Assembly: GCA_015068455.1 (NCBI GenBank) | Contig: SVKO01000003.1 | Span: 1 to 64,000 of the forward strand | DNA: 64,000 nt | DNA from: Oscillospiraceae bacterium | Lineage (GTDB): Bacteria; Bacillota; Clostridia; Oscillospirales; Oscillospiraceae | Reading direction: 5' to 3' | Shown: in pieces, positions 1-7,871 of the stretch | How the letters are laid out: each line of letters starts with the position of its first letter | How positions within the stretch are numbered: the stretch's first letter is position 1 | Notes under the pieces: generated by a model | The model's database searches: none | What the model was told of the DNA's origin: nothing | The model's input: the letters and a program-made list of their open reading frames with translations, nothing else | Program-made: the position numbers and the translations under genes

Positions 1-77
1 TTGGGCATGTTTGCCTGCGGCAAACATGTAAGGTAGCGCCGGCCGATATGCCGGCGCCCGACAGTCCACCGGACTGT
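1..77. repeat. Three consecutive perfect hairpins
   Basis: Three inverted repeats follow one another. Arms CATGTTTGCC/GGCAAACATG lie at about 6-28, GCGCCGGC/GCCGGCGC at about 36-57, and ACAGTCC/GGACTGT at 61-77. No open frame covers them and no T-run makes any of them an obvious terminator. They may be a REP/PU-type dispersed element or the structured tail of a transcript that starts outside the window. Function unknown. Confidence 0.6.
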
Positions 78-106
78 TGGAACTGATCTTTCAAATCCTT
101 CTGAAT

Positions 107-145
107 GCCAAAAAGGGATCCCCCGATGGGGGATCCCTTTTTGGC
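107..145 (-). terminator. Terminator of tRNA-Gln
   Basis: A perfect 18-bp inverted repeat with a 3-nt loop (GAT), stem GGGATCCCCC plus A/T flanks, ends in a run of T on the minus strand. It starts inside the tRNA's CCA tail (142-144), so hairpin formation overlaps the mature 3' end. Confidence 0.85.
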
Positions 146-215
146 AGCGGGTGAAGGATTTGAACCCTCACATACGGAGTCAGAGTCCGCTGTGCTACCA
201 TTACACAAACCCGCT
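142..215 (-). tRNA. tRNA-Gln (anticodon CUG)
   Basis: On the minus strand a cloverleaf can be drawn: acceptor AGCGGGT pairs with ACCCGCT, the anticodon stem GCGGA/TCCGT encloses loop CTCTGAC, and the T-arm is GAGGG-TTCAAAT-CCTTC. The discriminator base is G and the CCA is encoded. Anticodon CTG reads CAG (Gln). Length is 74 nt including CCA. A consensus promoter lies just upstream and a strong terminator directly follows. Confidence 0.93.
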
Positions 216-235
216 ATATGCGAAACGCAAATATT

Positions 236-263
236 ATTATACACAAACCCCGGGATTTGTCAA
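236..263 (-). promoter_or_regulatory. Sigma-A promoter of tRNA-Gln
   Basis: On the minus strand, TTGACA (258-263) and TATAAT (236-241) are 16 bp apart, about 20 bp upstream of the tRNA 5' end. Both hexamers are perfect, as expected for a stable RNA gene. Confidence 0.85.
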
Positions 264-391
264 CAAAAATCTTCGCCTTTTTCCAACGGATTTCCCGCGG
301 CAGACTTTTTTCGGCGCCTGTAAAGATTCCTCTTGCTTTTTGGCCGAGAATCGCGCACAATATACATATCGAAAAGAAAAGAGGTATCGCC

Positions 392-970
392 ATGCAGAAG
401 CTCAAGGAACGCATCCGCCGCGAGGGCAAGGTCCTGCCCGGCGGCATCATCAAGATCGACGGCTTCCTGAATCATCGGGTGGACACCGCCCTCATGGGGG
501 AGATCGCCGACGAATTTGCCAAGTACTTTGACGTCAGCAAGATCACCATGGTCCTCACCGCCGAGGCCAGCGGCATCGCCCTGGCCACCGTCTGCGCCAG
601 CCGCTACGGCGTGCCCATGGTGTTTGCCAAGAAGGCCAAGAGCGACAATATCGAGGGCGGCCTGTACCAGAGCGACATCTTCTCCTATACGTATAAGAAA
701 AAGGTCACCCTGCTGGTGGCCCAGGACTGGATCAGCGATTCGGACAGAGTGCTGATCGTGGACGACTTCATGGCCAACGGCGAGGCCATGCGCGGCCTCC
801 TGGACATCGTCGCCAAATCCGGCGCCCAGCTCGCCGGCATCGGCGTGGCGGTGGAAAAGGGCTTCCAGCACGGCGGCGACCGGCTGCGCGAGGCGGGCTA
901 CGACCTGCATTCCCTGGCCATCATCGAAAGCGCCGAGGATGGGGTCATCACCTTCCGCGGCGACCAGTGA
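392..970 (+). CDS. xpt: Xanthine phosphoribosyltransferase
   Basis: Converts xanthine and PRPP to XMP in cytoplasmic purine salvage. The 192-residue product has the usual Xpt length and family features: N-terminal LKERIRREGKVLPGG, and the PRPP-binding loop VLIVDDFMANGEAM near residues 125-138. The start at 392 was chosen over the long upstream extension because that extension covers the tRNA promoter region and has no family similarity. I see no purine-riboswitch signature in the leader, although many Bacillota xpt genes have one. It is monocistronic, ends at a strong terminator, and its last 23 bp overlap the convergent deacetylase gene. Confidence 0.95.
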   Translation: MQKLKERIRREGKVLPGGIIKIDGFLNHRVDTALMGEIADEFAKYFDVSKITMVLTAEASGIALATVCASRYGVPMVFAKKAKSDNIEGGLYQSDIFSYTYKKKVTLLVAQDWISDSDRVLIVDDFMANGEAMRGLLDIVAKSGAQLAGIGVAVEKGFQHGGDRLREAGYDLHSLAIIESAEDGVITFRGDQ

Positions 971-1682
971 TCCGATCCGCACCCGGGAGGTCTGCCTCCC
1001 GGGTTTTTTCTGCCGGATCGAAGCGGCGATAGACCTGGCCGGGACGGAGCGGCTCCCCGGCGCTTTGCGCCAGCTCGGAGACGGTCAGGAATTCAAAGCC
1101 CTCTGCCCGGAGCCGGTCGATGATCCGCGCCGCGGCGTCCACAGAGCTGGGGTACATGTCGTGCAGCAGGATGATGCTGCCGTCGTGCACCTGGCCGCAG
1201 ACCCTTCGGACGACGGCGTCCGCGTCCCGGCATCGCCAGTCTTCGGGGTCCACCGACCAGAGGATGACGGAAAGACCCGCCTCCCGGGCAGCATCGCACA
1301 CGCCGCCGTTCAGCGCGCCGCAGGGCGGCCGCACCAGCACAGGCGGGACGCCCGCATATTCGCGGATCAGCGACGCCGTCTGCGTCAGTTCATCCCGAAG
1401 CTCGTCCGGCGACATGGCGTCGAAGCAGCCGTGGCTGTAGCCGTGGATGCCCAGCTCATGGCCCGCCCGGGCCAGGGCCCCGCACAGCTCCGGGTAGGCC
1501 TCGATCCGGTAACCGCAGAGGAAAAACGATGCGTGCACCTCCCGGTCGGCGAGCATATCGAGAAGGGCTTCGGTGTTGTCGCCGCTGGGGCCGTCGTCAA
1601 AGCTCAGGGCCACCCGGCCCGCGGCGTTCGCCTGCCCCGCCAGGATCATCAGCGCCAGCATGGCGCAAATCAGCTTTCTCAT
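948..1682 (-). CDS. Secreted polysaccharide deacetylase (NodB domain)
   Basis: A 244-residue protein with an N-terminal signal peptide (MRKLICAMLALMILAGQANA). It has the NodB-fold motifs of carbohydrate esterase family 4: FDDGPS (catalytic and metal Asp) near residues 28-33, GIHGYSH (metal histidines), RPPCG, and the late LLHDM motif. It probably removes acetyl groups from peptidoglycan or another cell-wall glycan outside the membrane. The hydrophilic C-terminal tail runs across the xpt terminator hairpin and into the 3' end of xpt, so the last roughly 20 residues may be non-essential read-through. Confidence 0.85.
   Translation of the reverse strand: MRKLICAMLALMILAGQANAAGRVALSFDDGPSGDNTEALLDMLADREVHASFFLCGYRIEAYPELCGALARAGHELGIHGYSHGCFDAMSPDELRDELTQTASLIREYAGVPPVLVRPPCGALNGGVCDAAREAGLSVILWSVDPEDWRCRDADAVVRRVCGQVHDGSIILLHDMYPSSVDAAARIIDRLRAEGFEFLTVSELAQSAGEPLRPGQVYRRFDPAEKTREADLPGADRITGRRGR
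981..1009 (+). terminator. xpt terminator
   Basis: Stem CCCGGGAGG/CCTCCCGGG followed by six T on the + strand, ten bases after the xpt stop codon. It lies within the 3' end of the convergent deacetylase frame. Confidence 0.85.
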
Positions 1683-1744
1683 CCGGCATCCCTCCGGCGG
1701 TAGTATGCCCCGGTTTTTGATTTTTTACGAAAGGAGTCTGTGCC

Positions 1745-2545
1745 ATGACGCTGCGCTGTCCCGTATGCAATATGCCCATCGTGCCCGGGGAAACGGTCTG
1801 GCGCTGCGCGCAGGGGCACAGCTTTGATGTGGCGCGGCAGGGTTATGTCAACCTTTTGCCCGTGCAGCAGAAGCACTCCCTGCATCCCGGCGACACGCCG
1901 GAGCAGGTCCGCGCCCGGCGGCGGTTTTTGGGCGCCGGCTTCTATGCGCCCATAGCCGCGGCGGTCTGCGAGCTTCTCGGCTCTGCCCGGCGGGTGCTGG
2001 ACGTGGGCTGCGGCGAAGGGTACTACCTGCGGCAATTCGGACAGGCCCATCCGGAAGCGGAGCGCTGGGGCCTGGATATCTCAAGGGACGCCGTGCGCCT
2101 GGCGGCGGGGGCGGACAAGGCGGGGCATTACCTGGTGGCGACCGCTGCCCGGCTGCCCTTTGCCGATGGCAGCTTTGACGCGCTCATGTCACTGTTCGCC
2201 CTGACGGTGCCGGAGGAGTTCTCCCGGGTGTTGACGCCCGGCGGCGTGTACCTGCAGGCCCTGGCGGCGCCGGATCATCTGCAATCCCTCAAAGAGCTCA
2301 TCTATCCCGAGCTGACCCAAAAGCCCAAGGATCTGACGCCGGCGCTGCCGGGCTTCATTCCGGAGGAACAGCGGGAAGTACAGTTTGATATTATGTTAAC
2401 CGATGGGAATCAGGTGGCGGATCTGCTGGCCATGACGCCCCACTACTGGCGCATCACCCGGGACGGGGCCCGGCGGGCCGCGGAGGCGAACGGCCTGCGC
2501 GACACCGCCCACGTCCGGCTGAATCTGTATCGCAGGGCGGAATGA
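1745..2545 (+). CDS. rlmA: 23S rRNA (guanine-N1)-methyltransferase RlmA family
   Basis: A 266-residue SAM-dependent methyltransferase that by family would act on G745/G748 in helix 35 of 23S rRNA. The N-terminal zinc finger is visible (C5, C8, C21, H25), and the SAM-binding motif VLDVGCGEGYY starts near residue 84. An AAAGGAG ribosome binding site precedes the ATG. It reads divergently from the deacetylase and ends in a bidirectional terminator. Bacterial orthologues of the TlrB type can confer macrolide tolerance, and sequence alone does not separate the two subtypes. Confidence 0.88.
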   Translation: MTLRCPVCNMPIVPGETVWRCAQGHSFDVARQGYVNLLPVQQKHSLHPGDTPEQVRARRRFLGAGFYAPIAAAVCELLGSARRVLDVGCGEGYYLRQFGQAHPEAERWGLDISRDAVRLAAGADKAGHYLVATAARLPFADGSFDALMSLFALTVPEEFSRVLTPGGVYLQALAAPDHLQSLKELIYPELTQKPKDLTPALPGFIPEEQREVQFDIMLTDGNQVADLLAMTPHYWRITRDGARRAAEANGLRDTAHVRLNLYRRAE

Positions 2546-2567
2546 GCGGACAGACTCTTTTTGCCTG

Positions 2568-2610
2568 AAAAAGCACCCCGACCGGCAAGCGCCGGTCGGG
2601 GTGCTTTTTT
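2568..2610. terminator. Bidirectional terminator
   Basis: A perfect stem (AAGCACCCCGACCGGC and its complement) with A-run and T-run on either side separates the convergent rlmA and alcohol dehydrogenase genes. Confidence 0.9.
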
Positions 2611-2623
2611 ATTCAGACAGGAT

Positions 2624-3790
2624 TTACAGGCAGGCGCGGAAGATCTCGACGATGTCCTCGTTGGTCAGGGGCACGAAGGCCTCGGACAGGAAGTTGTCGG
2701 GGTTGGCGTGGGCTGCCATCTGCTCAAAGTGCTCGGTGCCGATGTCCAGCTCGCTCAGGCGCATGGGGATGCCGGTGGACTTGAAGTATTCCTCCAGGGC
2801 GTCGATGCCGGCCCGGGCCAGGATGCGGTCGTCATCGTCGTCCAGACCCATGACGTTGCGGGCGAAGCGGACGAAGCGCGGGGTGACGGAGGGATCTTTT
2901 TTCAGGATGTGGCGCATCCAGCGGGGCGTCAGGATCGCCAGACCCACGCCGTGGGTGATGTCGTAATAGGCCGAAAGCTCATGCTCCATGGCGTGGCAGG
3001 GCCAGCCGGTGTCCTCCTTGCCGTAGGCGGGGATGCCCGCGCAGGCCACGGAGGAGCAGGCCATCAGATTGGCCCGGGCGGCGTAGTTGTCCGGCTCGCG
3101 GATGGCGATGGGGCAGTTGACCATGACGGATCTGAGGATGCTCTCGCAGATGCCCTCGGACAGGTCGCTGTCGGATTCGCGGGAGAAGTAGTTCTCGAAG
3201 GTGTGGCTCATGATGTCCGCGCTTCCCGCGGCGGTCTGATAGGCGGGGACGGAGAAGGTATAGGTGGGGTCGCAGATAGACACGGCGGGGTGGCAGTACA
3301 TGCCGCCCAGCTTCTCATTGGTGTCCGGGTTGGAAATGACGCCGAAGATGTCGAATTCCGAGCCCGTGGCGCTCAGGGTCAGGATGTCCACCACCGGCAG
3401 GGTCTTATATTGGCCCTGGGCGTTCTGCACCATCTCCCAGAGGTCGCCCTCATAGAAGGCGGCTGCGGCGATGGCCTTGGCGCAGTCGATGGTGCTGCCG
3501 CCGCCGACGGCCAGGATCACGTCGATCCCGTTCTCGCGGCACAGGCGCTGGCCCTCGGCCACGGAGCTGAGGCGGGGATTGGGCGCGATGCCGGACAGCT
3601 CGGTGACGATGAAATCATGGCCGTTCAGGATCTCCATGACCTCGTCATACAGGCCCATGCGCTTGATGGAGCCGCCGCCGTAGGCCAGCAGGACGCGCTT
3701 GCCGTACTGCATGAGCGATTCGGCCAGATGGCAGATCTGGCCCTTGCCGAAATAAAGCTTGGTGGGGATGTTGTGAATAAAGTTCAGCAT
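2624..3790 (-). CDS. Iron-containing alcohol dehydrogenase (butanol dehydrogenase-like)
   Basis: A 388-residue group III alcohol dehydrogenase, cytoplasmic, interconverting aldehydes or ketones and alcohols with NAD(P)H. The nucleotide-binding motif AVGGGSTIDCAKAIA lies near residues 93-107. The four metal ligands can be placed: Asp and His in the ADIMSH segment, then His in CHAMEHELSA and His in DITHGVG. It most resembles the YqhD/BdhA group used for butanol or general aldehyde disposal in fermenters. It is 18 bp upstream of the TatD-like gene's stop and probably co-transcribed with mnmG and tatD as the last gene. Substrate cannot be read from sequence. Confidence 0.88.
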   Translation of the reverse strand: MLNFIHNIPTKLYFGKGQICHLAESLMQYGKRVLLAYGGGSIKRMGLYDEVMEILNGHDFIVTELSGIAPNPRLSSVAEGQRLCRENGIDVILAVGGGSTIDCAKAIAAAAFYEGDLWEMVQNAQGQYKTLPVVDILTLSATGSEFDIFGVISNPDTNEKLGGMYCHPAVSICDPTYTFSVPAYQTAAGSADIMSHTFENYFSRESDSDLSEGICESILRSVMVNCPIAIREPDNYAARANLMACSSVACAGIPAYGKEDTGWPCHAMEHELSAYYDITHGVGLAILTPRWMRHILKKDPSVTPRFVRFARNVMGLDDDDDRILARAGIDALEEYFKSTGIPMRLSELDIGTEHFEQMAAHANPDNFLSEAFVPLTNEDIVEIFRACL

Positions 3791-3808
3791 AGGTTTTCTC
3801 CTTGTGGG

Positions 3809-4576
3809 TCAGTGGATGGCGAACAGGCGGCAGGCGTTTTCCAGGGTGATTTCGGCTGCTTCGTCGGGCGAGATCCCGCGGATCTCGGCCAGCTTTTGGG
3901 CCGTGAATCGCACCAGCCGCGGATCGCAGCGGCGGCCCCGGAAGGGCTCGGGGGCCATGTAGGGACAGTCGGTTTCGATCAGAATGCGATCCAGGGGGAC
4001 GGCCTGGGCGGCCTCCACGGCCCTGCGCGCATTTTTGAAGGTGAGCACGCCGGTGAAGCCGATGTACCAGCCCCGGCGCACCAGCTCCAGGGCGAATTCC
4101 GCGGAGCCGGAGAAGCAGTGGAAGACGCCCGTGACCCCGGGAAATTCATCCACGATCTGCAGGCCGTCGCCGTGGGCCTCACGCTCATGGACGATGACGG
4201 GAAGATCCAGCTCCTTTGCAAGCTGCATCTGCATGCGGAAGGCCTTTTGCTGGATCTCGCGGGGGACGTCCTCATAGTGATAGTCCAGGCCGATCTCGCC
4301 GACGGCGCGGACCTTGGGGTTTTCCCGGGCAAGGCGCCGATAGATTTCGATGCGTTCCTCGTCCACATGGTCGGCGTCGTCGGGATGGCTGCCCACGGCG
4401 CAGTAGATCCAGTCGTATTCAGAGGCGAGCCGGATGCCCGCTTTGGACGATTCCAGGTCGCAGGCGGCGTTCATGAGGTAGCGGACGCCCTTTTGGGGGA
4501 AGTCGGCAAGCAGCTCGGCGCGGTCGCCGTCGAAGCGCTCGTCGTCCATGTGGGCATGGGAATCAAACAGGTTCAT
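3809..4576 (-). CDS. TatD-family metal-dependent deoxyribonuclease
   Basis: A 255-residue TIM-barrel hydrolase with all expected metal ligands: SHAHMD near residues 6-11, [27 protein letters not shown] and [11 protein letters not shown]. Family members are 3'-5' exonucleases or DNA-repair hydrolases in the cytoplasm. The ATG overlaps the mnmG stop by 4 bp, showing translational coupling. The assignment to TatD is firm; the physiological substrate is inferred from the family. Confidence 0.92.
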   Translation of the reverse strand: MNLFDSHAHMDDERFDGDRAELLADFPQKGVRYLMNAACDLESSKAGIRLASEYDWIYCAVGSHPDDADHVDEERIEIYRRLARENPKVRAVGEIGLDYHYEDVPREIQQKAFRMQMQLAKELDLPVIVHEREAHGDGLQIVDEFPGVTGVFHCFSGSAEFALELVRRGWYIGFTGVLTFKNARRAVEAAQAVPLDRILIETDCPYMAPEPFRGRRCDPRLVRFTAQKLAEIRGISPDEAAEITLENACRLFAIH

Positions 4577-6450
4577 TCCGTCTCCTTTCGCTGCTGTAAA
4601 TAAATGAGCAGCACGGCCACGTCGCTGGGCGACACGCCGGAGATGCGGCCGGCCTGGCCCACGGAGGCGGGACGGATGGCGGCAAGCTTCTCCTGGGCCT
4701 CCAGCCGCAGGCCGGAGATGGCACGGTAGTCGGTGTCCGGGGGGATCAGGCGGCGCTCTTCCTTCTGAAACTGCTCCACCTGGCGCTCCTGCCGGGCCAG
4801 ATAGCCGGCGTACTTGATCTGGATCTCCACCTGCTCGCGCACCTCCGGGGGGAGGTCGGGGCGGTCGGGGTCCAGGGAAGCGATGGCGTCATAGCTGAGC
4901 TCCGGGCGGCTGACAAGATCCGACAGCCGGGCAGAGACCTTGACGGGGGAGCTGCCGTACCGGGCAAGCAGGTCATTGACCGCGTCGGACGCACTGACGC
5001 CCGTGGCGTTCAGCCGGGCGATCTCCCGGGCAACTTTGGCGTATTTTTCCTCCACGCGCCGGAGCTGTTCGTCGGAAATCAGACCGATGCGGTGGCCGAT
5101 GGCGCTCAGGCGCTGATCGGCGTTGTCCTGCCGGTGCAGCAGGCGATATTCGGAGCGGGAAGTCATGATTCGGTAGGGCTCCTCGGTGCCCTTGGTGACC
5201 AAATCGTCCACCAGGGTGCCGATGTAGCCGTCGCAGCGCCGCAGGATCATGGGCTCCTCCCCCTTGAGCTTCAGGGCGGCGTTGACACCCGCCACGAAGC
5301 CCTGCACGGCGGCTTCCTCATAGCCCGACGAGCCGTTGAACTGCCCCGCGCCGTACAGGCCGGGGATTTTTTTGCTCTCCAGGGTGGGCAGCAGCTCCGT
5401 GGGGTCCACGCAGTCATACTCGATGGCGTAGGCCGGGCGCATCATCTCCGCGTGCTCCAGGCCGGTGACGGTGTGCAGCATGGCAAGCTGCACGTCCTCG
5501 GGCATGGAGGAGGAGAAGCCCTGGATGTACATTTCGTCCGTCCGGGCGCCGCAGGGCTCCACAAAGAGCTGGTGCCGGGGCTTTTCGGAGAAGCGGACGA
5601 CCTTCGTTTCGATGGAGGGGCAGTAGCGCGGGCCGACGCCCACGATGGAGCCGTCGTAGATCGGGCTGCGGTCCAGGTTGGCGCGGATGATCTCATGGGT
5701 GGCGCCCGTGGTATAGGTGAGGTGGCAGACGGCGCTGTTTTTGGGCGGGTCAAGGGTGCGGAAGGAGAAGCCCACGGTCTGCTCGTCGCCGGGCTGCAGC
5801 TCCATGGCGTCAAAGTCGATGCTCCTGCGGTTGACCCGCGGGGGCGTGCCGGTCTTGAACCGGCGCATGGAAAGGCCCAGGGCGCGCAGGCGCTCGGTCA
5901 GGCCCACCGCGGCGTGCATGCCGTCGGGGCCGGAGGAGATGACGTTCTCGCCGATGATGACGGTGGATTCCAGATAGGTGCCCGTGGCCAGGATCACCGC
6001 GCGGCAGCCGTAAATCGCGCCGAGCTGGGTCACGACGGCACAGACGGCGCCGTTCTCGGTGCGCACGTCCACGATCATGGCCTGCTTGAGGTCCAGATTT
6101 TCCTGGGTCTCCAGCCGGTGCTTCATGAATTCCTGATAGGCGCGCCGGTCGGCCTGGGCGCGCAGGGAGTGGACCGCCGGGCCCTTGCCCCGGTTGAGCA
6201 TCCGGTACTGGATGCAGCAGTGGTCCGCCGCCCAGCCCATCTCGCCGCCCAGGGCGTCCAGCTCCCGGACCAGGTGGCCCTTGCCGGTGCCGCCGATGGC
6301 GGGATTGCAGGGCATATTGCCCACGGCGTCCAGATTAATGGTGAACACGACGGTTTTCAGACCCATGCGCGCCGCCGCCAGGGCAGCCTCGATGCCGGCA
6401 TGGCCCGCGCCCACCACCGCAATATCATAATTTGCCACAAAATATTCCAT
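4573..6450 (-). CDS. mnmG: tRNA uridine-5-carboxymethylaminomethyl modification enzyme MnmG (GidA)
   Basis: The FAD-dependent partner of MnmE that installs the cmnm5 group on wobble U34 of certain tRNAs. The 625-residue length is typical. The FAD-binding [19 protein letters not shown] lies near residues 11-29, followed by [20 protein letters not shown] and the conserved catalytic-loop region; the C-terminal helical domain includes [21 protein letters not shown] ribosome binding site and a good promoter sit upstream. Here it heads a unit with tatD and an alcohol dehydrogenase rather than pairing with mnmE or rsmG. Confidence 0.96.
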   Translation of the reverse strand: MEYFVANYDIAVVGAGHAGIEAALAAARMGLKTVVFTINLDAVGNMPCNPAIGGTGKGHLVRELDALGGEMGWAADHCCIQYRMLNRGKGPAVHSLRAQADRRAYQEFMKHRLETQENLDLKQAMIVDVRTENGAVCAVVTQLGAIYGCRAVILATGTYLESTVIIGENVISSGPDGMHAAVGLTERLRALGLSMRRFKTGTPPRVNRRSIDFDAMELQPGDEQTVGFSFRTLDPPKNSAVCHLTYTTGATHEIIRANLDRSPIYDGSIVGVGPRYCPSIETKVVRFSEKPRHQLFVEPCGARTDEMYIQGFSSSMPEDVQLAMLHTVTGLEHAEMMRPAYAIEYDCVDPTELLPTLESKKIPGLYGAGQFNGSSGYEEAAVQGFVAGVNAALKLKGEEPMILRRCDGYIGTLVDDLVTKGTEEPYRIMTSRSEYRLLHRQDNADQRLSAIGHRIGLISDEQLRRVEEKYAKVAREIARLNATGVSASDAVNDLLARYGSSPVKVSARLSDLVSRPELSYDAIASLDPDRPDLPPEVREQVEIQIKYAGYLARQERQVEQFQKEERRLIPPDTDYRAISGLRLEAQEKLAAIRPASVGQAGRISGVSPSDVAVLLIYLQQRKETE

Positions 6451-6480
6451 GGCAGTGCCTCCAGGTTAGTATACGGCGAT

Positions 6481-6509
6481 AGTTTACCACGAAATCGGTA
6501 TTTTTTCAA
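6481..6509 (-). promoter_or_regulatory. mnmG promoter
   Basis: On the minus strand, TTGAAA (6504-6509) and TAAACT (6481-6486) are 17 bp apart, about 30 bp upstream of the mnmG start. Confidence 0.6.
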
Positions 6510-6611
6510 TAGAGGCGGGATATTTGATGCGCGGATGACAGTTGGACGACGATCGGTTGCTTGTAATATATTTATGTCAACTAACAGAAAAGGGCGGCGG
6601 ATTCGCCCGTG

Positions 6612-6938
6612 ATGCGGAAACGCAAAATCTACCCGGACTTCGCGGCAGCCACGGGCTACGGTACCGGCGCGGGCCTGTGCGGCTGGAACTGCCGCCACAG
6701 CTTCGGGCCTTACGTCGAAGGCGCCCCGCGGGTGTGGACCGACGAGAAGCTCGCCGAGCTGAACGAGCCGAAGTATGAGTACAACGGCGAGAAGCTCACC
6801 GAGTACGAGGCCCAGCAGAGGGAGAATTACTTCAACCGGCAGATCCACCGCTGGAACCGGGAGGCCGAGACCATGGCAAAGGCAAGGGAATGGCGGGCCA
6901 GGAAGAAGGATTTCCTGGAGAAACGGACGGATAATATA
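6612..6938 (+). pseudogene. Phage minor capsid protein, C-terminal remnant
   Basis: The frame beginning RKRKIYPDFAAATGYG carries the signature GLCGWNCRHSFGPYVEG of the C-terminal part of phage minor capsid protein 2. After about 105 residues family similarity fades and the frame runs on through non-coding-looking sequence. The N-terminal several hundred residues are absent. It marks the left edge of the phage-derived region and suggests that an earlier, larger prophage was trimmed or that a second phage recombined here. Confidence 0.65.
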
Positions 6939-7399
6939 ACCACCAACACTACAGAAGGATATTATTCCATCTCCAGAAATCGAAATCGGAATCTTCCCCC
7001 CGGCCGTTTCTTTCGCCCAATTCTTGACGGGACAAGAAATGGGTCCGCCGGAGGCAGGACAGGCCCCGGGCATGGCACAAGCGGGCCGATGTGGGCATAC
7101 ATTCGTGACTCTTCGAGTTCGGCCCCTACGGGTCTTTTCTATTTTACGCGTGCTCTGAAACGCTTCGGTTACCCACCTCATCGGCCTCCTTCGGAGGCCC
7201 CTTCCGCTTTGCCCGCCCTTCGGGTGCCTCAAAGGGAAGGATTTTTCGACGGAGGCTCCCTTTATACAAGGAAGGCTTTTCGCTGCGGCGGGTTTTATCA
7301 ACACCATGAAAAAGCGGCCTTTGGGCCGTTTTTTTCGTTGTTGCCCGGTTTTGGGCGCGGACGGGACGTTTCCTTCCTATGGTTGAAGAGTTTTTTTGG
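6939..7399. other. Gene-poor spacer with hairpins upstream of the terminase
   Basis: About 460 bp with no convincing gene on either strand. It contains a short hairpin GGCCTCC-TTC-GGAGGCC near 7183-7199 and the terminator at 7312-7334. Composition is GC-rich with low coding character. It may carry a late promoter or a structured RNA; I see no clear -35/-10 pair. Confidence 0.5.
7312..7334 (+). terminator. Terminator before terminase genes
   Basis: Stem CGGCC-TTT-GGGCCG with an A-run before and a seven-T run after. It would insulate the phage cluster from transcription entering on the + strand, so the cluster needs its own promoter between here and 7413 or regulated read-through. Confidence 0.75.
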
Positions 7400-7412
7400 A
7401 AGGAGGTGTGCG

Positions 7413-7871
7413 ATGCAGACAGTGAGCAAATCGAGGCTGCGCGCCTTCGCACGGGCCTACCTGCGCACCATGGACCCGGCGCGGGCGGCGCGGGAGATCG
7501 GAACGGGCGACGACGGGATGCGGCTGCTGGAGGATGAACGGACCGCGGAGGAGATCCGCAGGGCCCGGGAGCTGCTGGCGAAGCAGTTCACCCCGGAGGA
7601 CACCGTGCGGCGCATGGTGGAGCTGGCCTTCGGCCGGGCGAACGACTGCGTCCGCCTGGCGCTGGAGGAGCGCCCGCCCATCGATGCGCTGGATCTTTCC
7701 CTGCTGCAGGAGATCCGGCGCAACGACAAGGGTACCGTGGAGATCCGCCTCATTGACCGGATGCGGGTACTGGAGCGTCTGCTGGAGCTGGAGCGGGGCG
7801 GCGAGGACGAGGCCCAGGCCTTCTTCCGCGCCATGCGCGACAGCCTGAATGATGTGGAGGGAACGGATTGA
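7413..7871 (+). CDS. Phage terminase small subunit
   Basis: A 152-residue DNA-packaging protein that would recognise phage DNA and deliver it to the large subunit. The N-terminal helix-turn-helix region (residues 1-45, LRAFARAYLRTMDPARAAREIG) is typical of Terminase_2-type small subunits, followed by a helical oligomerisation segment. The start is fixed by AAGGAGGTG 5 bp upstream. Its stop overlaps the TTG start of terL. The very long open frame upstream (from 6609) is a read-through of remnant and spacer sequence and not part of this gene. Confidence 0.85.
   Translation: MQTVSKSRLRAFARAYLRTMDPARAAREIGTGDDGMRLLEDERTAEEIRRARELLAKQFTPEDTVRRMVELAFGRANDCVRLALEERPPIDALDLSLLQEIRRNDKGTVEIRLIDRMRVLERLLELERGGEDEAQAFFRAMRDSLNDVEGTD

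Noticed and set aside
216-391. Possible purine riboswitch upstream of xpt
   Set aside because: The leader lacks the conserved purine-aptamer core and has no anti-terminator/terminator pair; most of it is the divergent tRNA promoter.
2561-4603. 680-codon + strand open frame opposite the alcohol dehydrogenase and TatD genes
   Set aside because: Low-complexity Gly/Val/His/Asp composition typical of the complement of a GC-rich gene; the minus-strand genes have full family motifs.
5092-6612. 506-codon + strand frame opposite mnmG
   Set aside because: Shadow of mnmG, with repetitive Gly/Ala/Val/His composition.
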